Shown here piece after piece: positions 37,044 through 49,000 of a stretch of 64,000 bases of DNA. This DNA comes from Mytilisepta virgata. Its lineage: Eukaryota > Mollusca > Bivalvia > Mytilida > Mytilidae. Within the stretch, counting starts at the first letter, position 1, and every line of letters starts with the position of its first letter. A program made the translations under genes and the position numbers. Location: positions 2,542,001 to 2,606,000 of the forward strand of contig JAPWFG010000026.1 of the NCBI GenBank assembly GCA_028015205.1. The letters run 5' to 3'. A model generated the notes under the pieces. The model did no database searches and had not been told where the DNA came from. It saw only the letters and a program-made list of their open reading frames with translations.

Positions 37044-40000
37044 GTAATTTACATATTGTAAACACATATGGGCATAGAATTTACACACTTTCCAAATTCA
37101 TTTAAGTCATTATTTAAGTAAAGTCAAGAAATACCAAAGGGATATATTTAAACAACCTTATGTAGGTTTTTCCTCTTTAGTAACTACATCTGAGATGTTC
37201 AATAACAGATAATAATTAAAACGCTGTTAAGAAATTGTTTTTGTTCATGACAGATACTTTGGGGAGTATCGTCACTGTATACATGTACTTTATAAGGTTT
37301 CAATTGCCAGAAAAACGTCCGTCTGTAAGTCTCAGTTTGTGAAATGGATATTTGACATTTTGAAAGTCTAAATGTTAGAATTATAAGACCATTTTTTGTT
37401 GCTAATTAACCATGTTGAGTCGTCCAAGAAACATAAAAAAATTGTGATTGTTTATAAAGGTCATATATGTATACCTAAAAAATTGTTCTGAATGTTGAGT
37501 TTCCAATTGAAAATTTAATGCACATGAAAATTTGAAAAGATAAGAAAAAAAAATTTGAATTGACTGACTCTGACCTATCCTAACATTTTTAAAATTATTA
37601 TTTCAAATATTTTTAATGCACTTTGTGCTATTTAACGCAACACTGGGATGTAATACTTAACTTTTAAAAAATCTCATTGGACGAATTATATCCCTTTTAT
37701 GATTAAACAAAATCAGGTAAGTTCAACTGTTTCAGTTACGACTTACTTTATTGCATCTTTCAGCCAAGTGATTAGACAATTTACATTGATTGAAGTACTC
37801 AAATTGTGAAAAATCCAATCCACAGACTTTGACTTACAGACATCAATCTAACTGTTGTTAATGCTCAGGCTGTTACATGTTAGAAAAATTTTAGGTCAGT
37901 AATTTTTTTTTCAACACAATTTTGGGAAATAAATAAGACACATATAAAGTTGTTTTTTTTTTGTGAGAGAGAATAACAGCTGATTTTCCTTGCTCTCAAA
38001 AGTGTTTTCTACATTTCCCAACACTTTTGATCACTAAAAGGCCTAGGCCTCTTGCTAACAACATGAGATAAGCCATAATTTCTTTACTTGGGCTGCATAA
38101 ATATGAACCTGGAACTATTCATTTTGGGACACTATTTAGTACTGAAATATTCAGGCCCAGAAGTTTGAGCTTTGGTTAGTAGAGTAACAGGAAACAAGAT
38201 TAATTTTATTTTTGGCTTTATTATCAATAGCTTTTCATTACTGAGCTTGTGACAGGAATGACCAGAATTCCAGTAAAAAAGTCCAGGTGACTGTATTGTA
38301 TATGTCATAATAATAATATACATAAAACTACTCAGTAGCCTTAAACAGTAAGATGAAACCACTAAAGTGAAAGTTTTCCTGGGGATATTAAGAAAACAAG
38401 TTTCTAGAGTTTTCAAACGGAAAAATCCTGTTATATGTTATGCAGGCAGTCGTCAGTTGATTTCTCCAAACAGTAATACAGGAGGAAATTCTGGTTTGCC
38501 ATCACTCAGACAGCTTCATTTATTTATTTAATTTTTTTTTGTAGGAAAAGATAAGATGGAAAATAAAAAGCCATGGTTAAAAGATCTGACAAGCATAGGA
38601 AATAAAACTTATTTTGGAAAAAAATCAAAAATACAAATTAGAGGATTAACACCACCATATAAAAACAGAAATTCTACGTCAAAACTGAATAAATCGGTGA
38701 ACAATAATGTTGAGGATAGTTCAGAGGAATCGGCAGATAATGAGAAATGTGCAAATTTAGTTGGAAAACAAAAAAATTGTGATTTTGACGGTCATAGAGT
38801 AAGGATTAAAAACTGTCCCCCTTCTTTAGTATCAGCTAATAGTGACGCAAATATTTCTACTGGATCAGCAAAGACAAAAATCAACAAAAAGAAAAAGGTA
38901 TCTGCTAAAGATGAAACCAGCTCATCAAGTGATAGTGAACAGTCTGATAGTAGGGAAAACATTCAAAAGAAGAAAACCAAGAAAAATGTTGGTAAAAGGC
39001 CTGTGGCTCAAACTAAGCCTTCAACATCAACGGTTTTAGTTTTCTCAGGAACTACTGGAACAAATGATGTAGAAGTACCAAAAGGGAAAAGGAAAAGAGA
39101 GCTATCAGGATCAGTCAATGCCCTGTCGAAAGCATCAGCAAACAAAAAATCAAAGTCAGTTCTAGAAGAATCCACAGAAGAATCTTCAGACAGTCGATGG
39201 ATGACAGTAGGCAAGGGATATAAATGTAGTGATCCTGGTTTGAAACGAAAATCTGCTGATGTAGATAGAAGTTCCTCATCAGAGGCCGATGACAAGAAGA
39301 GGAAGATACCCGTCCCTGTTAAAAAGAAGTCAAGCTTGGTAGTCCCAGAGTTAAGTTTGAGATTTATATCATCAGAGGATGAATCAGATGATACGGTGGA
39401 TGACAAACCAATACAAGTAAAACCTGTGAATAGCCAGAAAACGGTTGATGATCTTTTGTCAAAATATCATGACACTGAATTACCTATGCTTGTTCGTCCA
39501 CGTAGACGTAACAGCAGTGACAGTTCTACTAGGTCGACAAATAGCAATGCATCAACAGTTGCATATTTTCATTCAGATGTGAAAATTGAAGATGAAGCAC
39601 AAGAAAGCTCATTCTCTATAAAAGATCCAGAATTTTTATCCGATACTGGCAATGATTCCGATGTTCCGTTGGGTGAAATTTTGAAAAAAAGGAGTTGTGT
39701 CCAGAAGAAAGAAGAACCAAATATTGAATCTGATGATAGTCAGTCTCAGTTATTGTTTTCTCAGTTTCCGATTCAAGAACAAAAGGAAAAAGAGGAAACT
39801 GAAATAAAGAAAGAAAAGCCGTTTTCATATACACAAGAAGACGATACGATTTTTATATGTGATTCTGACGATGATTTTTATTCAAGTCTTTCACAGCAAA
39901 ATGTTACAGTTGAATATAATGAGAGAGTAGGAGAGGAGGAGGATAATGAGGATCAGCTTGCTAGATATTTTCTAGAAGGGGATGATGACAAGGATAATTG

Positions 40001-43000
40001 TGACATTATAGTTAAATCAGATAGTCCCGAGCCACTATTGAACTTTGACTGGTTTTCTGGTCAGGATAACAGTGCCCCTAAGAGTCAATACAATTTACAA
40101 ACTCAAGTGAAGGCAGAAGATGATAAATATAATTTTGACGCTGATACACAAATTATAGTTTGCGATTCATCAGATGACTCTGAGGTCGAACAGTTCTATG
40201 ATGCTGAAACACAAATTGTATCAAAATTTAAGGAGGAATGTGATGTAAAAGAGGAAGATGGTGAGTCCGATAGTGACACTCAGAATTATTATGATGCACA
40301 AACTCAAGTACAGTCAAAGAGTGTGAAACATCAGACAGGAAGCTTTAATTTAAATCAGTTTGATGATGAATCTGAATTTGGAAAACCAACACAGGCAGCA
40401 AATAGTAGTAAAGATAGCAATATGCATGATAATCTTTATAATGAACAAACTCAAGTTGAACCAAAATGGAAAATGAAGAATGATATCAGATGTCAACTTA
40501 AAAAGGAAAGTGACTTGGATGTATTTGATGCACCAACACAAGTGGACAGAACAAATGAACATTCAGTAGTGAAGAGGTTAAGTAAAGATGGACCTTGTAC
40601 AGTTGAACATGTTCAAACTGAAACAATAAAGGTAACGAAAAAATTTTCTTCTCCTGAAGAAGCTCGGAAATATCTAAAGCGAGTTAGATCTAGTGATAAT
40701 TTACTAAGCCAGGATAGTGAAACTCAGGAATATGAATGGGAAAAGCCATCTTTACCCCACAAGGATGCAGCTTATATCAAAAATAAAAACAAAAAGAGTG
40801 AAATTGATAATTATGATATGATGACCCAGATTGATGTGAAAAAAGAGAAAAAGGAAAGTAGTGAAAATGAAAATAACAGTAAAGATTTTGACCCATATTG
40901 TGCTCAGACACAGATTGACAATGATGTTGAGATTATCGATATATCAGATGATGATGATGACCATTGTTATAATGCTCTAACACAGGTGGAATCAGGTTTG
41001 AGTGACAAGGTAAAGTCTAAAAAGAAAGAAAACTCTTATGGACATAAAAAAGACATAAATTTTAAATCAAATTCTTCCAAAGATAGTGGTATGGTTGGCA
41101 CTGGAATTCAAAAACTCTCTGAAAATGTTTCTGTGGGTGTTCCAAGCGAAGTGTACGATGCAATGTCTCAGATGGAATGTAACTGTAAGACACTGAATAA
41201 TTTGTCAGACTATTACTCGGCAGCTACACAAGTAAATGATGTTAATGACATAAATACAACGGAAAGTGATGAAGAATGTTACGCTGCAGCCACGCAAGTT
41301 GTTGATTTCAGTGAAAAAAATGCAACTGAAAGTGACGAAGAATGTTATTCAGCCGCTACGCAAGTAGAACCAAAACTTAAAAAGAGTGATGAGAATGTGT
41401 ACAATGCTCAGACAGTTTCTGATCTACAGGATGAGATACAGGAGAACGATAGTTATGACATTCGTTACACTGCTCAAACATTGATTGATGTTGTGGTTGA
41501 AACAGAAAACGATAGTGATAATAATTGTTACAATGCTATGACTCAGGTTGATGCTGTTAAGAAACCAAAACCAAGGAATGAATCTCGTAATGTTTTTGAG
41601 ACAATGACTCAGGTTGAAAAATTGCCCAGCGATAATGAAGAAGATGACGCTTATAATGCTCAGACCCAGGTAGAGTCTTTCTGTACAAAATCCAGCATGG
41701 GTAAAAACTACGATTTTGAGCAGGAAACTGAAAAGTCAAGTAGATTAAAGGAAGAGGAAGATCATTTCAATTCAGATGATGAAAGTGGTGAATATTTTTG
41801 TATGTTAGAGGAAGATGAAGCAACGGAAATTGAAAGTAATAATGAAAACAGAGTTAAAAATAATGTTTCAAAGGAAAAATCCAATCCTGCAGAGGAATCA
41901 GATAAAAGTTATATCGTAATGTTAGATGATTCGTCTCCTGTGGAAGATAGTCAGGTTTTATCATATACTTCAGAAGAGAGGAAAACATCAAGGAAAAACC
42001 GTAAATATGTTGATCATACCATGCTCAAGAAAATACCTTCAGACATTAAAACTGCCATTGCTCTGTCACCTCAGAAACTGAAATCCTCAAAGGAAAAGAG
42101 AGACTCATTTAAATTGGAAAAAGAAATGTTTTATTCCAAACAGCCAGACAAGAAGTCTGCTTCAAAACAATCGGACAAAAAAACAATTTCAAAACAATCA
42201 GATGACTCTGATATTCACATGGTCAATGATGATAAATGGCTATCAGTTTCAAAACAACGAAAGAGCAAAGATGATAAACCAGTAAAGGGGAGGAGAAGTA
42301 AGGAAATGGATGATGTAGATAAAAGTTTAGAAGGGAAAATCAGGGAAGCCAAGAACAGAATGGCTCAGAGGGGAATGCAACACTCTGTTCATACTAATGC
42401 TTTAAAAAGAAAACGCACATCTGATGAAGGTAATAATTTACTTTTACCTAATTCATACATTATATGAATGTGTGAAATAGATGTAAAAAATTAAATTTCT
42501 GAAATTATTTCATTGTATACATGTACACACATGATCAAAGTGAACAAAAAGCCAACTCAAACCTGTATAAGGGAATATCTTTCAGTTGGTGTGAGGTTTT
42601 GCTTCTTTTTGATGAAATCAAAGTAACCTTAAGATGAGGAACACAATAAGACAAATACATAGAGGGATTTATGTCAAGAACTTAAGTTAAAAAGTATGAA
42701 AAACATAGTGTTTATCAGATGGTACATGACAGAAATTCTTTAAAATATTTTTGCTCAAGATATTGCTAGAGGCAATCTTAAACATGTACATGTAGGATGT
42801 GAGATTTTTGTCTGTATTCAAAGCCTTACTATGACTTTAAGATCAAGAACAGCAATAAAAGTCCTTGGATTTTGTGTCGAGAATTCATCCAATATATCCC
42901 ATCTATTATATTAAAATGATTGTAAAAATGAAAGATTCTGGCACATGTACATTGTACAAAATGTATGTACATTGTACATGTACAAATGTATATGAATCAT

Positions 43001-46000
43001 TAATAAAACCCACATTCAATTAGTTTTGTAACAAGGAGGGTCAGGTTCATATTTCTATTCTTAACAAAAGAAGTACAATAATGATATTCATCATGATTGA
43101 ACCTTCATTTTTAAAATAAACATCACAGCAATTATTTGATAATGATTTAACATGCGTTTTAGGTGTTATGGATGTTTCTGATGTCAGACTACCAGATGAA
43201 AAAGAAATAATTGCAAAAGGTCTTCCTTTGTTGGAATTCCCTCAAAATAAAGAGACTGACTCTGAGAAAGAGACTGAAAGAAGAAACAAAGTTGAAGAAA
43301 AATTCAAAAATGAAAATAAGTCGAATTCAAAATCGGATAATCACAAACACAAGCACAAAAGTAAGGAAAGTTCAAGTCACAAAAGTGATAAACATTCTGA
43401 TAATAAAAAGAAACAGGATTTGAAAGAGAAAAACTCTGATAGCAAAAGGAACAAGGAGAAAGAAAGTACTTCCAAGGAGCATTCAAGGGTATCTAGTAAG
43501 TCCTCAGAGAAAAAGAACTCTGACTCTCAAAAAGACAGACATCATTCTTCACACAAGTCACATAGAAAAGATTCCTCAAAAAGTTCCTCTGAAAGTACAA
43601 AGCAACATAAATCATCTACAAAATATTCATCATCAAAACATTCATCATCAAAGAATACAGAAAAAAGAAAAGGGGGTAAAGAAAACAATGGTGAAGCCCC
43701 TTCATCTGTGCTAAAAAGGATACCAAAACTGTCAGAAAAAGAAAAGTCAGAGAAAAATAATGAAACTACAACAAAATCACCATTGTCGTTGGATTCACAA
43801 ATGTCAGGAAATCTAATGTCTTTGTTAGGGATACAACAGAAATTAAGGACTCAGTGTAGTCAAGTAACAAATGATAAATCTGTGAAGTTGAAGACTGAAA
43901 CTTCGGGTACACAATCTCCATTGCCTGACAATGAAGATATCAATTCTAAACAAAAATCACCTGAAAAGATGATAGTATCAATATCTATGTATAAGGAAAG
44001 AAATATAGAAAGTATGGATGTCAATATACAGGAAAATATGCCCAAATCAATTCTTCGTAGACCGGGAACAAAATGTAAAAATCTGCGTGTTGATTTTGTT
44101 GTGCCAACTTATTCCCAAGCAGCTGAAAATAAACGTCTTCAGAATTTGGAGAAACAACACCAGTATCCAAAGGAAAAATGGTCAAAAGATTTTTTTCCTG
44201 ATGGTGATTTACCGGCTTTGCCATACCAAGAAAACATACCTATACCACAACAGCCATTGAGAACTAGTAGTAATCTAATGGAAAAACTACCTCTAAGTCA
44301 ACAGGTTAGTGATAAGGGTTGTTGCAGAAATAAGTGTACTCTTTATTGTGTCCAACTATACATGAAATTTTAATCCACTATGGCCTTTACTGAATCTGAC
44401 CAATTTATAAAAATATGTTCATCTGTTGCGTAATTTTAACTAAAGTATCTTCCAGATGTTCAGTTGCAATCATTTCTTCAACAGCCTTAAACAACAAATA
44501 TATTTCGTATAAAAATCGATATTTTGCAAAGAGATGGGTAGAAAAGTTAGAATGGGGACGTTTCTGCCTAGGATGTTTCGGACTAAGACATTTGGGACAA
44601 CGGATGATTCGGCCAAATGTTAACCCTTTATGTGAGCGGTCATGTACATTAATATAGGATTTATTATTTTGTGTGACTGATAGTGTAATGTATATTCAAT
44701 TTATCTTAATTCTTTTCCAGGCTGCCAGAGCAAAACCAGTCTTAGTCACAAACCTGGTTAAACAACCTCTGAAACAAAAACCTCCAAACTATAGTCAACA
44801 AAATGTACAGCCAGGATCAACTCAATACAGACAGGGACAAATACAGTCTTCTGTAAAAAATACATGGCCTACTTCAGGACCTTCACAAAGACCGTTACCA
44901 GTTCCAGTTTTCCACCAGGGGAGCAGCCCAACTGCTGATTTTCCTATTGTGGATATTAATTTTTTCTTTGTGAAAATATTGAAGTGGAATGCTAGTTGGT
45001 TTGATGAATATGGTAAATACTAAATTCTGGAAAAGATATTTTTACATTATGAAAATTTTATATTAGCTGCATAATATAAATCAGCAAAAAGAAGGAAAAA
45101 TAGCAAAAAATAACATATAAGGGAATTTCATGAAAAACTGTGTAATAAAGAACACAATACATGTAATTTAACACACACATAAATTTACATACATAAATGT
45201 AGTAAACATGGTGAACCAATTGCAAAGAAACAGAACAATAAAAAAACATAAGTGCTATATGTATAAACTTCCACACTAAATGGTGAGTGGCATCAAATTT
45301 AAGATGATAAACTAAACACATGTAAATTCCAATCTAGTTAAAATTAGATCTACTAATTGCTCCTTTCAGTCACTGCATGTAGTTTCTAACAACACTCCAT
45401 TTTACTTTCTGTTTTGATGACCTTTCCAGTCAGCCAATCAGATTTCAGCCTTCTTGATTTTGAAGGCATTGGCCTAAGGATAAAACCCGAGGATTCTCAA
45501 AAGATCTTCAGAACAGAAATGAAGTGTTGTTAGATCTACATGCAGTGACTGAAAGGAGCAAAATTTTAGTAAATCTGATTTTAATTTGATTGATGTAAAT
45601 TCCATTGTAAGAGTCATTTAGGAGATGCTCCTAATCCAGATCATGTGTTAAATATTTGTCAACAACATAGCGGGTTGTTTGAAATTTGCTACTGTTTTCA
45701 TCTTCTATTTTAAGGATTCTGAAAGCAAAATGAAATAACAATACCACATGTATAAACTATTATTTTGTTTTCCTATTCTTAAAATGCAATGACTAGGTCG
45801 ATCTTATGGAGTCATAAAATGAGGACAGAATGACAGAAATTTAAATTTTTTGACGATTTTCGAATTTTCTTCAAAAATAGGTGTAGTTAGTGTATAAAAA
45901 AATTGTTATTACGTTACATGTTAATTGTACATGTAAATGTTATATGTTATGGGTAAGAATACATATGATGAATTAATTCTGGTCACATAATGCACACAGA

Positions 46001-49000
46001 CAAAATTTCAAACAACGGAATTTAACAATTGTATTGCTGTTCTTCATCTTAAAATCTTAGTGAATTTATACGATAACGACAAAATGATATTTTGCTTTAC
46101 AGAAAAAAACCAGGTTACACCACCATCAATAGAAGAAGCCTTTCCGATATCCCATCTATTGGAATCCTACAGCTGTTATGAGGACTACTTCCAGACACTG
46201 TTTCCTCATCTGTTTTCTGAAACTTGGGAAACTGTAAGTTATCGATCATCTTCAACAACCACTAGATATTGGTGGACATATGTTATTTTTTAGGATTGCA
46301 GGTATTGATTGTACGTTATGGTTATTACGTGTGTAAAGTCTCCCAGAACGACATTCTTGCTTATATCTGATATCTCCTAAAAATGTAAAGTTGATATGTT
46401 AGCTGTGACTAGATATCGAGGAGAAAAAGCATCGAAACAAGATAGTGGGGAAAGACCATACTCCGTGATATTCGTGACACAGCAAACATCGAAACAAGAC
46501 AGTGGGGAAAGACCATAATCCGTGAGATTCGTGAGAACACTGACACAGCAAACAAATACAATGTACTACAAAGACATAACCAAAGAAGCAACAACAAAAA
46601 AAAAAACACAGAGCAAACCAAAGATAACCTAAACAAAACAGTACAAAACTATAAAAGTACCTACAATGTGAACTCCCTAAAAAACCTGCAATTATGTCAG
46701 ATGGTCCAGAAGGTAAGCATCTCCTTCTCCATGAATGGCGCAGGACACATTGCTTGTAGAGTGTCATTCTGGTGAAGAGTCAATTCCATCAAGAACTAGA
46801 ATTGTTCTCATTTTACATCAGTTTTCCATTTATGTATCTTATTTCAGTGTGTAAGAGGTTGGCAGGACTCCAAAGGAAGACATAAATCTGTTGATATTGC
46901 ATTTACTAAAGCAGAAAAACCTGCTGACAAAATGTTTCTATATACATTCACTGGTAAGTCTAAAATATTGTAAATACCTTTAGTTCAGGCAAACTATTTG
47001 TTAGAGTTTGTATTTTACTACTAGTCTTACTACCTTTTGTCTTGGATCCAATGTAGTTGGTGGGGTCTAGTTCATTATGACTACCATTGATCACTTTTCT
47101 GCATGTTGCAGCACTAAATCTCATTTTTTCTGAAAATGCCAAAGTTAAACACCGTACTGACATACAGTGCCAAAATTTAACATCCATGTTTTTATCAAAA
47201 ACCACCAAAATATTCCTATTTACGGTAATCTTAGGTAAATACATTTACATGTATATGGTCTGCTCTAAGCATCTTTTGTTCTTATAACTACATTCATTTC
47301 TTTTAATTCCTTTTGGTTGAACCTATTTTACTCTGTATTTTAGTTTCAGAATAGTGTAACGGAAGGACTTAAGTTCCATAAAATTTTCTTACTTAATTAG
47401 ACACCATCTTCCTGCTACTCCCGAACACTCAGACCTAAGTCATTTCATTTCAGCTGTTACACCTAGTCAGTTCAATAACATAGTGAGTGAAGGTGACCTT
47501 GTTATAGTAAATATGTGGGGCATTAATGCTTGGGAACAGACGTCTAAACAAAAAGCACAGTACTATCCACAGTTGGGTTATATAGAAAGAATCAAGTACC
47601 ATAGACATTCGGACAGTGTAAAGAAAATTCTACAGGCCTTTCCATCATTAGGTTTGTATTTATTTCTGATATGAAAAGAGCAAGTAGATTATGAATGGCT
47701 TGATTTCCTGTTTAAAAATAATGCATTTATATGTACTTTAAAAAAGAGTAAAGTCTATAAAGTCAGTTTAATACTTACATTCAGTATTGGTCTTAATAGG
47801 AAAAGGACATAGCTAGTGTTATGGTGAAATGAGGACATTTTGAACCTGTTCTATACTTTTATGTCCATTTCACCTTATTTTATATCTTGTAGCTGTATTT
47901 ATATATCACTGATAATTAATTTTTAACAAATACATACAGATGAAAATATGTGTATATACAAGTATTATAGTAGGGCCTCGGTGGCCAAGTGGTCTAGGTA
48001 GTTTGTCATGACTACTTATGATCACTAGCCTGTCAACGCTGGTGTTGTGAGTTCGAATCTCACCTGTGGCGGGGTGTGTTCGACTTTGATCATAATTGAC
48101 AAACTTGGTGGTTATCTCCGAGTACTCCGGCTTCCTCCACCAATAAAAACTGGCACCGCGAAATAGCCAAATGTGCTGAAAACGGCATTAAACCCCAACT
48201 AAACAAACAAACGTATTATATGTCATCTTACTAAGTAATAAATCAAGAATTTATTATTTGGGACTGCATGGTTTCTTGCAGACCAGCAATCATTTGAAAT
48301 ACAGAGTAATGATTTCTGTGATTCACTCCATGTTTCAGCCAGTAACAATTCTTATGTAAACAAAGAATTATTTGATTCCAATTCTGATGCACTCATCAGT
48401 TGTGCCCGGGGCCTAAAAAGTTGTGCTCGGGGCCTAAAAAGTTGTGCTCAGGGCCTCAAAAGTTTAATACAAAAACAGTAATCCTAAAATTTGAATAAAG
48501 GTATTTATAATTTTTTAGTTAGCATAGGAAAACATCATTTAGCTGTTTGATATCACCAATGAAACTTTTAGATAAATAGATAGATGTGAAATAAAATGGA
48601 AAAATGTGGATCAGTATAAAATTTATTTATCTTAACGTTATATCGTATTGTCAGATCAGTACTAAATGAAGCATTAATTTGTGGTCTTCTAGTATATTTC
48701 TTATGTGTAAGTTTTATTTTGTTTTGCAGTAAAAGAAGGACAGTCAGTGACAGAATTAATAGGACTGGAATTATCCATAAAAACAAGATTTCGACAGTTT
48801 AAAATGTTACCAGACAAATGTTCCTCTGTCAAGGTATTCATGAATTTTGTTCTAATAAAAGAATTGAAATGGGGAAGCATATTTTGTGAATTCATATATA
48901 AGTCTCTTTATACATCTTGCAATTTACAAGATATTTAATTCCCAAAATCATGTTTTCAGAGTTTTTCAAAGTAAAAAGAATTAACTGTGATATACTTAGG

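Noticed and set aside
39008..39406. 132-codon antisense ORF
   Set aside because: Shadow of the serine/lysine-rich giant exon.
38545..42429. Giant exon as a separate MDC1-like gene because of its TQ motifs
   Set aside because: Phases and splice sites join it on both sides to the SETX exons, and vertebrate SETX has an equivalent large exon. No FHA or BRCT domain is visible nearby. RNA evidence would settle it.
46399..46767. 122-codon Cys/Leu/Phe-rich antisense ORF
   Set aside because: Lies wholly in a helicase intron over a duplicated repeat and A-rich tract, with no recognisable domain.
47970..48212. tRNA gene
   Set aside because: A and B boxes are present, but the acceptor stem does not close, a SINE core and AAAC tail follow, and target duplications flank it.
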